NCBI GenBank assembly: GCA_020025515.1
Contig: JAHHRZ010000003.1
Span: 124,001-188,000 of the forward strand
DNA length: 64,000 bases
Origin: Oscillospiraceae bacterium
GTDB taxonomy: Bacteria > Bacillota > Clostridia > Oscillospirales > Oscillospiraceae
Direction: 5' to 3'
Below the pieces are notes generated by a model. The model did no database searches and was not told the origin of the DNA. It saw only the letters and a program-made list of their open reading frames with translations. The position numbers were made by a program, and so were the translations under genes. Of the stretch, positions 8,834 through 17,184 are shown one piece after another (within the stretch, counting starts at the first letter, position 1; the number at the start of each line of letters is the position of its first letter).

Positions 8834-9607
8834 TCATAGGACCTTGGAAAGAAAATCCTGAAGTCTGGGATGCTTTGGATGATTGAAAATCTCATCCGGG
8901 GTTCCTTGTTCCAGAAGCTTTCCGTCTGCCATGAACAGAACCCGGTTTCCGACTTCCTTTGCAAAGCCCATCTCGTGGGTGACCACCACCATGGTCATGC
9001 CCTGCTGTGCCAGCTCTTTCATGACCTGCAGGACTTCTCCCACCATTTCAGGGTCCAGTGCGGAGGTGGGCTCATCAAAAAGCAGAACCTCCGGCTCCAT
9101 CATCAGGGCTCTTACAATGGCAATTCTCTGCTTCTGTCCGCCGGAGAGCTGGATGGGATAGGCGTTGGCCCGATCCTGAAGGCCCACACGATCCAAAAGG
9201 GACAGTGCCTTTTTCCGGGCCTCTTCTTTGGGCATCCCTTTCACCTTGATGGGGGCCAGGGTCATATTTTCCAAAATGGTCTTATGGGGAAAGAGATTAA
9301 AATGCTGAAAGACCATTCCCATTTTCTGCCGATGGTGGTCAATATTCACTTTGACCAGCTTTCCAACGGCATTTTTTACTTTTTTCTTCGTAATGTCCAC
9401 ATCATCAAAAATGATCTCGCCCTGGGTGGGAACCTCCAGAAGATTCAGACTTCTGAGCAGAGTGGATTTTCCGGAGCCGGAGGGGCCGATGACCACCATC
9501 ACATCGCCTGTGTGAATGTCTACGGACACATCGTCCAGGGCACGAAGCGCCCCTTTGTTGTAGTATTTTTTCAGGTGCTTTACCTGAATACAATTATCTC
9601 TTGTCAC
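8834..9607 (-). CDS. glnQ: Polar amino acid ABC transporter ATPase (GlnQ-like)
   Basis: Cytoplasmic ATPase powering uptake of a polar amino acid, about 257 residues. Walker A is GPSGSGKST, followed by the Q-loop ([13 protein letters not shown]), the signature LSGGQKQR, Walker B ([13 protein letters not shown]) and the H-loop VVTHEM, all typical of the GlnQ/HisP family. The GTG at 9607 overlaps the permease stop and has GGAAG upstream; the frame extends to an ATG at 9628, so the start is uncertain by a few codons. Third gene of a binding protein-permease-ATPase operon. The substrate (Gln, Glu, cystine or His) cannot be fixed from sequence. Confidence 0.9.
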   Translation of the reverse strand: MTRDNCIQVKHLKKYYNKGALRALDDVSVDIHTGDVMVVIGPSGSGKSTLLRSLNLLEVPTQGEIIFDDVDITKKKVKNAVGKLVKVNIDHHRQKMGMVFQHFNLFPHKTILENMTLAPIKVKGMPKEEARKKALSLLDRVGLQDRANAYPIQLSGGQKQRIAIVRALMMEPEVLLFDEPTSALDPEMVGEVLQVMKELAQQGMTMVVVTHEMGFAKEVGNRVLFMADGKLLEQGTPDEIFNHPKHPRLQDFLSKVL

Positions 9608-10292
9608 CACGGCGCATCTTCCTTTCAAAATGTTCGATCAGTTTGCTGGTGGGGAAGGTCAGACAGAAGTACACACAGGCGGCCACGATCAAGGGCTCAC
9701 CGATGGAATAGGTGGCGGTTTTTACGGTGTTTACAGCAAACATGATTTCCTGCACGCCAATGGTCCAGCAGATGGAGGATTCCTTGATGATGGTAACAAA
9801 CTCGTTTGCAATGGCAGGCAGAATGTTTTTGATGGCCTGGGGGATGACCACCTCAACCAGATTCTGTCGTTGGCTCATCCCCAGACTGCGGGCGGCCTCG
9901 GTCTGGCCCTGGTCAACGCTCTGAATACCGGAACGGATGATTTCGGACAGATAGGCGCCGGAATTGAGAGACAGAGCTATGACACCGGGGACAAAGCGCT
10001 CGAAGCGAATGAATCCAAAAAGTTTGAAGGAAGGGAGGCTGACACCGGCCAGCAAAACATAATAGACCAGGAACAGCTGCACCATAATGGGGGTGGCACG
10101 GAACACCTCTACATAGGCGGCGGCAAAAAACCGAATGGGTTTGATCCTGCTCATCCGCATCAAGGCCAGTGCCAGCGCCAGAATAAAACCAAACAGCACC
10201 GTAAATACGGACAGGGACAAGGTGCAAACCAGTCCCTGGAGGAACAGCTCAAGGTACTGAAAGGTTGCCTGAAAACCGTGTAGACTTATCAC
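9594..10292 (-). CDS. Polar amino acid ABC transporter permease
   Basis: Integral membrane subunit of the importer, 232 residues with about five membrane segments. The EAA loop that contacts the ATPase is visible as [12 protein letters not shown]...[25 protein letters not shown] is the conserved HisM/GlnP-type N-terminal signature. The frame is open far upstream into the binding-protein gene, but GTG at 10292 with AGAGGAG 7 bp before it gives a normal-length protein and is the likely start. It is followed by the ATPase with a 14-bp overlap. Confidence 0.9.
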   Translation of the reverse strand: MISLHGFQATFQYLELFLQGLVCTLSLSVFTVLFGFILALALALMRMSRIKPIRFFAAAYVEVFRATPIMVQLFLVYYVLLAGVSLPSFKLFGFIRFERFVPGVIALSLNSGAYLSEIIRSGIQSVDQGQTEAARSLGMSQRQNLVEVVIPQAIKNILPAIANEFVTIIKESSICWTIGVQEIMFAVNTVKTATYSIGEPLIVAACVYFCLTFPTSKLIEHFERKMRRGDKR

Positions 10293-10359
10293 AAAATAAC
10301 TCCTCTCATGGGATTCCCCCCGAAGGCCAGCCTCCGGGGGAATCCAGATTGTTTCTGAT

Positions 10360-11208
10360 TTAGTTACTGGTCTCGGTAGGAACGCCACCCTGTGCATCCA
10401 GGAGCCCCTCAAAGGTGTTGGAGGATGCCTGTACATTGGCCTCTTCAATGAATTTTGCAAGAGAGCCGTCTTCCTTCGCCTTTGCAATGGCCTCATTCAC
10501 AGAGGTGAGGAGGGCATCGTTTCCCTTGGAAACGCCGATTACATATCCGTCCTTCTCATAGGAAACATCCAGCGCAATGGTAAGTTCCGGATAGCTTTTC
10601 ATGTAGGTCTCTGCGACAGCGGTTTCCACAAAAGCGCCGTCCAGCTTGCCGGAGAGAACCTCGGCGATGATGTCGGTCACCTTGCTCAGCTGCACAATGT
10701 CAGCTTCCGGGGTGTTTTCCTGGGCCAGACCATATTGAATGGAACCAATTTGGACGCCCAGCTGATACTCGGGCTTGTTGGCATCTGCAATGGTGGGGAA
10801 CTTGGAGGCATTTTCTTTGGTGCAGAGAAAGGACTGACCGGAGGTGTAGTATACATCGGAGAAGTCCATGCTGTTTTCCCGGGCGGGATCGGGGGAATAG
10901 CCCGCCATGCTCAGGTCTACTTTTTTGCTGGTGAGCTCGCTGAGGGTGCCGTCAAAGTCCATGGGGATGATCTCCAGCTCCAGACCCATATAGTCTGCAA
11001 TGTACTGCGCCAGCGCAATGTCAAAGCCTGCCAGGGTGGGCTTTCCGGCATCATCCAGAGAATAGAATTCAAAGGGAGCAAAGTCGGGGCTGGTGGCTAC
11101 GGTGAGTTTCCCTTTTTTTACGGTAAGACCATCGCCGGATGCGCCGCATCCGGCAAACAGACCGCAGACCATAAGGACTGCAAGAATCATTGCAATATAT
11201 TTTTTCAT
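10360..11208 (-). CDS. Amino acid ABC transporter substrate-binding lipoprotein
   Basis: Extracytoplasmic solute-binding protein of family 3, about 282 residues. A lipoprotein signal peptide ends in the lipobox LFAGC, with the acylated Cys at about residue 21. The mature part begins GKLTVATSPDFAPFEF and has the FDIALAQYIAD and DLSMAGYS...R segments that bind the amino-acid carboxylate in this family. The second ATG (11208) is preferred because AAGGAG lies 7 bp upstream, against 1 bp for the ATG at 11214. First gene of its operon, under the promoter at 11258-11286. Confidence 0.92.
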   Translation of the reverse strand: MKKYIAMILAVLMVCGLFAGCGASGDGLTVKKGKLTVATSPDFAPFEFYSLDDAGKPTLAGFDIALAQYIADYMGLELEIIPMDFDGTLSELTSKKVDLSMAGYSPDPARENSMDFSDVYYTSGQSFLCTKENASKFPTIADANKPEYQLGVQIGSIQYGLAQENTPEADIVQLSKVTDIIAEVLSGKLDGAFVETAVAETYMKSYPELTIALDVSYEKDGYVIGVSKGNDALLTSVNEAIAKAKEDGSLAKFIEEANVQASSNTFEGLLDAQGGVPTETSN

Positions 11209-11257
11209 TTTCATTCTCCTTCAAAGCATCCGTAGATGGGGTTAAATCATGTACTGC

Positions 11258-11286
11258 ATTATATACCGTATATTATTCATTGTCAA
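11258..11286 (-). promoter_or_regulatory. Consensus sigma-A promoter of the amino-acid ABC operon
   Basis: On the minus strand, perfect TTGACA (11281-11286) and perfect TATAAT (11258-11263) are separated by exactly 17 bp. This is the strongest-looking promoter in the window. The surrounding AT-rich sequence (11215-11416) contains no gene. Confidence 0.9.
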
Positions 11287-11416
11287 CTGTATAATAACAC
11301 ATTATTGCTCGTGATAATTGGGTAATTATATGCATATATGCTAGTTTATGCATGGTTTCAGCGGAAATATCCAAAATAGCACGTATATTTTGCTGCATAT
11401 TCATAGAAGGCCTTTG

Positions 11417-11460
11417 AATAAAAATAAAATCTGCCGAGAACCGGATGGTTCTTCGGCAGA
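11417..11460 (-). terminator. Terminator after the fRMsr gene
   Basis: A TCTGCCGAGAACC/GGTTCTTCGGCAGA stem with a GGAT loop and one bulge is followed on the minus strand by TTTTATTTTTATT. Confidence 0.85.
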
Positions 11461-11495
11461 CTGAAAATCAATATGGAAGGGAGGACACTGTTATG

Positions 11496-11945
11496 TTAAA
11501 ACACAGCCTCCAAAATGGGCACCAGGGCTTCCAGACCCTCCCGGTCCTCCTGCGTAAACCGGCCCGCAGTGGGACTGTCGATGTCTAACACCGCCACCAC
11601 GGTTCCATCCTTGCGCAGGGGGATTACGATTTCGGAGCGGGAAGCGCAGTCGCAGGCAATGTGACCGGGGAAGGCATGCACATCCGGCACAAGCTGCGTC
11701 ACGCCCTCTTTCACGGCAGTTCCGCAGACGCCGCGGCCTACAGGGATGGTAATACACGCCGGTTTGCCCTGAAAGGGACCCAGCACTAAGGTGTTCTCCT
11801 CAAGGAGGTAAAATCCGGCCCAGTTGAGGTCCTGGAGACTGTCCATAATCAAAGCGGAGGCGTTGGAAAGATTGGCGATGGGATGGGGTACCCCTTCCAC
11901 AAGGGCTTTGAGCTGCTCCCGAAGCAGCGTGTACTGTTGTGTCAT
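11496..11945 (-). CDS. msrC: Free methionine-(R)-sulfoxide reductase (GAF domain)
   Basis: Reduces free L-methionine-(R)-sulfoxide, an antioxidant role in the cytoplasm. The 149-residue single GAF domain carries the cysteines of the family: RGVCGTA and HIACDC (two Cys here), corresponding to the catalytic and resolving positions of E. coli YebR, followed by SRSEIV. NWAGFYLL and the C-terminal LDIDSP are also conserved. The frame extends upstream to 12032 but that part overlaps a terminator hairpin; ATG 11945 is the better start, with AAAGGAA upstream. It lies directly downstream of the 6S-like RNA. Confidence 0.9.
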   Translation of the reverse strand: MTQQYTLLREQLKALVEGVPHPIANLSNASALIMDSLQDLNWAGFYLLEENTLVLGPFQGKPACITIPVGRGVCGTAVKEGVTQLVPDVHAFPGHIACDCASRSEIVIPLRKDGTVVAVLDIDSPTAGRFTQEDREGLEALVPILEAVF

Positions 11946-11967
11946 AGATCGATTCCTTTCTGCAAAT

Positions 11968-12005
11968 AGAGAAAGGACCTGGAGCAATTTCTTGCACCAG
12001 GTCCT
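11968..12005 (-). terminator. Terminator of the 6S-like RNA transcript
   Basis: An AGGACCTGG/CCAGGTCCT stem is followed on the minus strand by TTTCTCT. It lies between the structured RNA and the fRMsr start, so it would also limit read-through into that gene. Confidence 0.8.
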
Positions 12006-12006
12006 G

Positions 12007-12210
12007 AAAATCCCCGCTTTAGCCGTGCGCACCCGATTATAACCTGCACAAAACGGCAGGTGGGTCGCCGCTCTAACATCTTAACTGCTTCCAACGTCCA
12101 CCGATCGTCAAAGCGCCGGCGGGAGGCCTGCAATCCGAAGCAGAAGTCCTGCGTCCCTAGTGAAAAATGTGGGTCTAAACGGGCACGTCACGAACCAAGC
12201 AGGGAGATTC
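12007..12210 (-). ncRNA. ssrS: Probable 6S RNA (SsrS)
   Basis: About 200 nt without a gene but strongly structured on the minus strand. By hand the ends pair as a long rod (CCCTGCTT with AAGCGGGG, CGTG..GTGCCCG with CGGGTGC.CACG). The rod opens to a large bubble whose 3' side holds a small hairpin (CCTGC/GCAGG), then closes again (GGG.CGC with GCG..CCC, CTGCTTC with GAAGCAG) and ends in an apical loop. That is the layout of 6S RNA, which binds housekeeping RNA polymerase by mimicking an open promoter. A terminator follows. The call rests on architecture and size; I could not run a covariance model. Confidence 0.65.
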
Positions 12211-12224
12211 ATGATAAATGATGA

Positions 12225-12518
12225 TTACTCGGCGTCTTCGTCCTCTTCATCGTCGGCGTAGAGCGCCTCCATCATGAGGGCGTAGACGGCCTCCAGTTCC
12301 TCGTTGTCGGTAATGGCGCTGAGGATGGGCTCGCCGTCCTCTTCGTCAGAGCGCAGGAGGCTGACCTCCAGCTCTTCCTCTGCTTCCTCATAGGACACGG
12401 CGGGAACAACAGCCATATAGGTTTTTCCCTGATACTCCAGCTGCTGCAAGATCTCCAGCTCGTATTCCTTACCGTCCTCATCGGTGATGGTGATGAAATC
12501 GGAACCGTATTCTTCCAT
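12225..12518 (-). CDS. DUF1292 family protein (YrzB-like)
   Basis: A 97-residue, very acidic protein of the DUF1292 family, widespread in Firmicutes and of unknown function. The conserved core runs from FITITDEDGKEYELEIL through YMAVVPA. The C-terminus is a run of Asp/Glu. The ATG has GGAGGT at good spacing. A GC-rich hairpin (12532-12556, CCCCTGG/CCAGGGG) lies just upstream of the ribosome-binding site on the minus strand and could affect its translation. The 6S-like RNA follows directly. Confidence 0.85.
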   Translation of the reverse strand: MEEYGSDFITITDEDGKEYELEILQQLEYQGKTYMAVVPAVSYEEAEEELEVSLLRSDEEDGEPILSAITDNEELEAVYALMMEALYADDEEDEDAE

Positions 12519-12610
12519 AGTATGCTACCTCCAGGCCCCTGGTGGCCAGGGGGTTTTCATGCCATAATATTAACCTGTTTTGCAAAGAAAATCAAGAGGA
12601 AATTTAGTTG

Positions 12611-12829
12611 TCATGAACAGTAATCTTCCAGCGCCCTGGTAAGGGCCTCGTCATCCGGCAGCGGGATGCCTTTTTTCAGGGCAATTTGGTCCTGCTCCGG
12701 CAGTAAATTCACAGGCATTTTGGTTACCAGCCAGGGCTGGGGATCTTCCTCTTTCCAAATGGCCACATATCCACGAGAGACCCCCAGAATCATTCCCAAA
12801 AGACAAAGACTCACCAAACAGCGTTTCAT
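12611..12829 (-). CDS. Small secreted or anchored BofC C-terminal-domain-like protein
   Basis: A 72-residue product with a hydrophobic N-terminal segment (about residues 3-20). The rest resembles the C-terminal domain of BofC, an intercompartmental inhibitor of SpoIVB signalling in Bacillus sporulation: GYVAIW, then PVNLLPEQDQIALKKGI and a terminal LEDYCS. The BofC N-terminal domain is absent. ATG 12829, with GAGGTGAAGG upstream, is preferred over the longer frame to 12877. Whether it acts in sporulation is inference from the similarity. Confidence 0.65.
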   Translation of the reverse strand: MKRCLVSLCLLGMILGVSRGYVAIWKEEDPQPWLVTKMPVNLLPEQDQIALKKGIPLPDDEALTRALEDYCS

Positions 12830-12991
12830 ATCCTTCACCTCAGCTCCAGTTTTCCCGAAAATTCCACGGCTATACACTGGATTCTATGAAATTCGAGAAA
12901 AAAGGAAGAGGCGCGGCAAATCCTTTTCATCAGGTCTTGCTCTATCTTATGCGTTGTGATGGCTTAGGATGCATGGACAAAAGAATTTTGA

Positions 12992-13020
12992 TTGCGATGG
13001 AACCGATTGTACGGTATAAT
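12992..13020 (+). promoter_or_regulatory. Promoter of recG
   Basis: TTGCGA (12992-12997) and perfect TATAAT (13015-13020) are 17 bp apart, 34 bp before the recG ATG. Confidence 0.75.
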
Positions 13021-13054
13021 CAGATGGAACACAGATAAAGTAAGGAGGGCGGCC

Positions 13055-15103
13055 ATGGCGCATCGTACAGATTCCATTCAGACCATGAAGGGCATTGGCC
13101 CTGCCAAGGAAAAACTGTTTGCTTCGCTGGGAATCCACACCCTGGAAGATCTGATCTGTCACTATCCCCGCACCTATGAAGATCGCACCAGACTGTGCAC
13201 CATTGCACAGCTGGAGGTGGATATGCCGTCCTGCTTTCGTGCCATGGTGATGACAAACCCCAGAAGTCATAAAATCCGAAAGGGACTGGAGCTTACCAAG
13301 GTGACGGTGGCAGATCACTCCGGCAGACTGAATATCACATTTTTTAACCGTCGTTTTGGGACGGAACAGCTGGTGGCGGGCAATGAATATATCTTTTATG
13401 GGACGGTGACCGGGGACTTTGGAGGCTATGGAATGACCAATCCGGTCTTTGAGTCTATGGACTCCAGCCCGGGCGTGACCAGAAGAATCCTTCCCATCTA
13501 TCCGCTTACTGCGGGGCTTACCAATCAGGCCGTTTCCAAGGCCATTTCTCAGGCCCTGGCACTTTGCGGCCCTCCTGAAGAAATTTTGCCTAAGGAAATT
13601 TTAGAGCAATACCATATTATGGGGGCGGATCGGGCCTATTATGCCATCCACCAGCCCCAAAGCCCGGAAGATCTGGATCATGCCAGGCGGCGATTGATTT
13701 TTGAAGAGTTTTTCGTGTTCTCCGCAGCTCTTAGCCTGATGAGAGCCCAGCGCACTTTGGTAACGGTGCAGCCGTATCTCCGACGGGATTTAACGCCGTT
13801 TTTTGAGGCCCTGCCCTTTTCCCTGACAAAGGCACAGAGACGGGCCATTGAGGAAATCAGCAATGATTTTTCCAAGGGATTTCCCATGAACCGGCTTTTG
13901 CAGGGGGATGTGGGAAGCGGTAAAACCATGGTGGCAGCGGCTGCGGCCTATTTGGCCTGCAAGAACGGCCAGCAAACCGCCCTGATGGCACCGACGGAAA
14001 TTTTAGCCGAGCAGCATTATAAGACGTTGACCGGGCTCCTGACCCCTTTGGGGGTGCAGTGCATACTTTTGACAGGGTCTATGACTCCAAAGGAAAAGCG
14101 ACTGGCGAGAGAAGCGCTTTCCTCCGGGGAAGCGTATCTGGCAGTGGGAACCCATGCGCTATTTTCCAAGAGCACGGAGTTTTCCCATCTGGGATTGGTG
14201 ATTACGGACGAACAGCACCGGTTCGGTGTGGCCCAGCGTGCGGCTCTGTCTGAAAAAGGAAGCGGCAGTCATCTGCTGGTGATGTCTGCCACCCCCATTC
14301 CCAGGACGCTGGCACTGATTCTCTATGGGGATTTAGAGGTTTCCGTTTTGGACGAGCTGCCCCCCGGCAGACAGGTGATCGATACCTTTTTGGTCAATGA
14401 GTCCTATCGGGCCAGGTTGAACGGCTTTATCCGCAAAGAGGTGCAGGCAGGGCATCAGTGCTACATTGTCTGCCCTGCGGTGGAGGAAGGGGAAACGGAG
14501 TCCGGCAAGGCAGCCCAGACCTGGGCAGAGACGCTGCAAAGGACGGTTTTTCCTGATTTGCCTGTGGCGCTGATTCATGGCCGAATGAAAGGCAGCGAAA
14601 AAGAAGAGGTCATGGGAGCCTTTTCCAGAGGAGAGGCTAAGATTTTGGTGGCAACCACGGTGATTGAGGTGGGGGTGGATGTTCCCAACGCCACCTTGAT
14701 GGTGGTGGAAGATGCGGACCGCTTCGGCCTGAGCCAGCTTCATCAGCTTCGGGGCCGGGTTGGCCGGGGCAGGGACAAAAGCTGGTGCATCCTGGTATCA
14801 AACAGCCGAAATCCCGACACCCTGCTTCGACTCAAGAGCCTGTGTAAAACCACAGACGGCTTCCGCATTGCAGAGGAGGATCTGAAGCTTCGGGGCCCCG
14901 GGGACTTCTTTGGACACCGTCAGCATGGCCTGCCCACTTTCCGGGCCGCCAGCTTGTCCATGGATCTGGAGCTTCTGAAGCAGGCGCAGGCTGCGGCTGC
15001 GGATTGGGTGAACCTCCATGGAGCAGAGCACACCCCGGAGGCCCAGGCACTGCGCAGCCGCATCGCCCATCTGTTTCGGGATGGCATGGGAACCTTCAAC
15101 TAG
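13055..15103 (+). CDS. recG: ATP-dependent DNA helicase RecG
   Basis: Branch-migrating helicase that reverses stalled forks and processes Holliday junctions, 682 residues. An N-terminal wedge/OB region begins MKGIGPAKEKLFASLGI and contains TFFNRRF. Walker A is GDVGSGKT at about residues 285-292, the DEXH box appears as DEQHRFGVAQR, and helicase motifs SATPIPRT and QLRGRVGRG follow. The C-terminal RecG signature LRGPGDFFGHRQHG is present. The frame extends upstream through the promoter; ATG 13055 with AAGGAGG 6 bp before it is the start. Confidence 0.96.
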   Translation: MAHRTDSIQTMKGIGPAKEKLFASLGIHTLEDLICHYPRTYEDRTRLCTIAQLEVDMPSCFRAMVMTNPRSHKIRKGLELTKVTVADHSGRLNITFFNRRFGTEQLVAGNEYIFYGTVTGDFGGYGMTNPVFESMDSSPGVTRRILPIYPLTAGLTNQAVSKAISQALALCGPPEEILPKEILEQYHIMGADRAYYAIHQPQSPEDLDHARRRLIFEEFFVFSAALSLMRAQRTLVTVQPYLRRDLTPFFEALPFSLTKAQRRAIEEISNDFSKGFPMNRLLQGDVGSGKTMVAAAAAYLACKNGQQTALMAPTEILAEQHYKTLTGLLTPLGVQCILLTGSMTPKEKRLAREALSSGEAYLAVGTHALFSKSTEFSHLGLVITDEQHRFGVAQRAALSEKGSGSHLLVMSATPIPRTLALILYGDLEVSVLDELPPGRQVIDTFLVNESYRARLNGFIRKEVQAGHQCYIVCPAVEEGETESGKAAQTWAETLQRTVFPDLPVALIHGRMKGSEKEEVMGAFSRGEAKILVATTVIEVGVDVPNATLMVVEDADRFGLSQLHQLRGRVGRGRDKSWCILVSNSRNPDTLLRLKSLCKTTDGFRIAEEDLKLRGPGDFFGHRQHGLPTFRAASLSMDLELLKQAQAAAADWVNLHGAEHTPEAQALRSRIAHLFRDGMGTFN

Positions 15104-15117
15104 ACAACGAAACGGAA

Positions 15118-15155
15118 AAAGGCTCAGACAATGTCGCTTGTCTGAGCCTTTGTGT
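15118..15155 (+). terminator. Bidirectional terminator between recG and the flavoprotein gene
   Basis: A perfect AAAGGCTCAGACAA/TTGTCTGAGCCTTT stem with a TGTCGC loop serves converging genes. Confidence 0.85.
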
Positions 15156-15167
15156 CCTAGCATGACC

Positions 15168-16016
15168 TTACAGAGAGTTGAGATACTTCACAGCTGCCAT
15201 ACCTGCCTGGGAGCCTTGGGAAACAGCTTTAAAGACCTGGAGCAGACCTCCGGTGCAGTCACCTGCGGCGAAGAGGCCGGGGATGTTGGTGGCCATGCTG
15301 TCATCCACCAGGATTTTGTCAGCATTTGTGAGGATTCCTGCTTTTTTGGCAAGGTCTCCGCTTCCTGCGGTTCCCAGGGCCACGAAGAGCCGGGATACAG
15401 GAAGTACCTCTCCGTCCTGAAAACGAACCTGCTGCAAAATGCCGTCGGCCCCCTCTAAAGCGGCAATGGGACGCCGGTCCACAGAAAATTCACACATGGG
15501 GGCGTCCTCTCCGTTGGTGAGCAGGGTGACCTTGGAGGCAAGGGGAGCCAAAACCTGCGCCTCATGGAGGGCATACTCTCCGGCACCCAGTACCGCAACC
15601 TCCTTGCCACGGCAGAAAAAGCCGTCACAGATGGCACAATAGCTGACACCTGCGCCATCAAAGTCCCGCAACCCCGGAATTTTCGGCGCCTTTCTTTGGG
15701 TGCCTGTGGACAGAACGACAGCCTTTGCTTCCAGATCCCCCTCTGAGGTTTCCACCAGCAGGCCCTCCATGCCGAAGCCCAGGGAAAGCACTTGGGCCTT
15801 TTTTACAGTGACACCCAGATCCCGTGCCTGCTGCAGCCCGGCTTCAAAGAGAGCGGGGCCGGTTGTGGCGGGACAGCCGTAAAAATTGTCGATCCGTTCT
15901 GCCCGACCCAGTGCGCCCATATCCATGTACAGAAGGGTGACGCTTTTTCCTGCACGCGCTGCGTAAATTGCGGCACTGACACCGGCAGGGCCGCCGCCCA
16001 ATACCAAAACATCCAT
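15168..16016 (-). CDS. Thioredoxin-reductase-like FAD flavoprotein, no NADPH phosphate motif
   Basis: Cytoplasmic FAD disulfide oxidoreductase related to TrxB, 282 residues against about 310 for classical TrxB. The FAD motif GGGPAGVSAAIYAARAG is at residues 7-23, the redox-active CxxC as CAICDG at about 131-136, and the C-terminal FAD contact as GLFAAGDCTGG. The nucleotide-binding segment is GAGEYALHEAQ, but the HRRxxxR arginines that read NADPH are replaced by LTNGEDAP and the domain is compact. This resembles clostridial ferredoxin- or otherwise-dependent thioredoxin reductases more than NADPH-TrxB. The ATG overlaps the kinase stop (TAATG), so the genes are coupled. No thioredoxin gene is adjacent. 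Confidence 0.8.
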   Translation of the reverse strand: MDVLVLGGGPAGVSAAIYAARAGKSVTLLYMDMGALGRAERIDNFYGCPATTGPALFEAGLQQARDLGVTVKKAQVLSLGFGMEGLLVETSEGDLEAKAVVLSTGTQRKAPKIPGLRDFDGAGVSYCAICDGFFCRGKEVAVLGAGEYALHEAQVLAPLASKVTLLTNGEDAPMCEFSVDRRPIAALEGADGILQQVRFQDGEVLPVSRLFVALGTAGSGDLAKKAGILTNADKILVDDSMATNIPGLFAAGDCTGGLLQVFKAVSQGSQAGMAAVKYLNSL

Positions 16017-16966
16017 TACATTTCCTCCATATTATCCAAGGCCAGCTTAAAGCTGCCGTAAATACCTGCGTCATTTCCAAGTTCGGCCAGAACGAAGCGA
16101 ATGTTCCGCCCGGTATGAAACATATAAGGAACAAATTTCTCTTGAATTCCCTGAGACAGTACCGGACCGGCTTTGGACACGCCGCCGCCTATGACCACCA
16201 CTTCGGGATCTACCACGCAGCATACACAGGCCAGAAACTGCCCCAGAAAATCAAAGTAGCGATCCCGGATCTCCAGGGCCAGAGGATCCTCTTCCTTTGC
16301 CAGATCAAAAATGTCCTTGGCTGTTACAGGCTCTACAGAGTGCAGGCGGGAAGACAGCGGACTTCCCTCCATGGCCCGCCGTGCCAGACGGACAATGCCG
16401 GTGGCGGAGCCATATTGTTCGGCGCAGCCGTATTTTCCACAGCCGCAGGGCTCTGTCTCGGCTTTGTCCATGGGCAGATGGCCGATTTCTCCGGCTGCGC
16501 CATGGGCACCAAACAGGATTTTTCCATCCGCTACAATGCCGCCGCCGATTCCGGTTCCCAAGGTGACCAGAACCATATTTTTGCATCCCCGTCCGCCGCC
16601 TTGCCAGCATTCTCCCAAGGCGGCTACATTGGCATCGTTTCCGGCTTTCACGGGAAGTCCCGTCAGCTCCTGTAATCGTTGCTGCAGGTTAAAAACGCCC
16701 CAGCCCAGATTGGCACAGCGGTTTACGATACCGTCGCTGCTTACGGGGCCCGGAACACCGATGCCAATGCCAAGACATCGGTCTGCGGGTATTTGGTGCC
16801 GGGACATACAATCCTGAACGGCTTGTGCAATGTCTGGCAGGATGGAGGAACCATTCTGGCTAGTATTTGTGGGGATTTCCCATTTTTCAACCAGCGTACC
16901 CTCCTGGGTGAACAGACCCAGCTTTACGGTGGTGCCGCCCAGGTCGATTCCAAATCCATATATCAT
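16016..16966 (-). CDS. ROK family sugar kinase, probable glucokinase
   Basis: Predicted glucokinase phosphorylating glucose at C6, 316 residues. The N-terminal phosphate motif GIDLGGTTVKLGLF, the ATP-site segment TLGTGIGGGIV and the ROK zinc motif CGCGKYGCAEQYGS are all present, followed by VIGGGVS. The ATG at 16966 with GGAGGT 7 bp upstream is the start. It lies divergent to pgi, whose product uses glucose-6-phosphate, and upstream of the flavoprotein gene with overlapping stop and start. Substrate specificity within ROK kinases cannot be settled from motifs. Confidence 0.85.
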   Translation of the reverse strand: MIYGFGIDLGGTTVKLGLFTQEGTLVEKWEIPTNTSQNGSSILPDIAQAVQDCMSRHQIPADRCLGIGIGVPGPVSSDGIVNRCANLGWGVFNLQQRLQELTGLPVKAGNDANVAALGECWQGGGRGCKNMVLVTLGTGIGGGIVADGKILFGAHGAAGEIGHLPMDKAETEPCGCGKYGCAEQYGSATGIVRLARRAMEGSPLSSRLHSVEPVTAKDIFDLAKEEDPLALEIRDRYFDFLGQFLACVCCVVDPEVVVIGGGVSKAGPVLSQGIQEKFVPYMFHTGRNIRFVLAELGNDAGIYGSFKLALDNMEEM

Positions 16967-17184
16967 GTCGCTTACCTCCAAACAAGGGAATGGTTTCTCC
17001 TATTATATCGCCCCGGCATAAAAAAGTCCAGAACCAGCAGAATTTTGACAAAACACAAGAAGTGGAAAAGTTTTTTCGCTTCCGGGAAAAAAGCCCTTGC
17101 GTTTCCGTTGATTTTGCGGTAGCATACTAGAAAAGAGTATGTGTGCTCTGGAATCGTATACGGATGAAAGGACGTGGACTTGTT

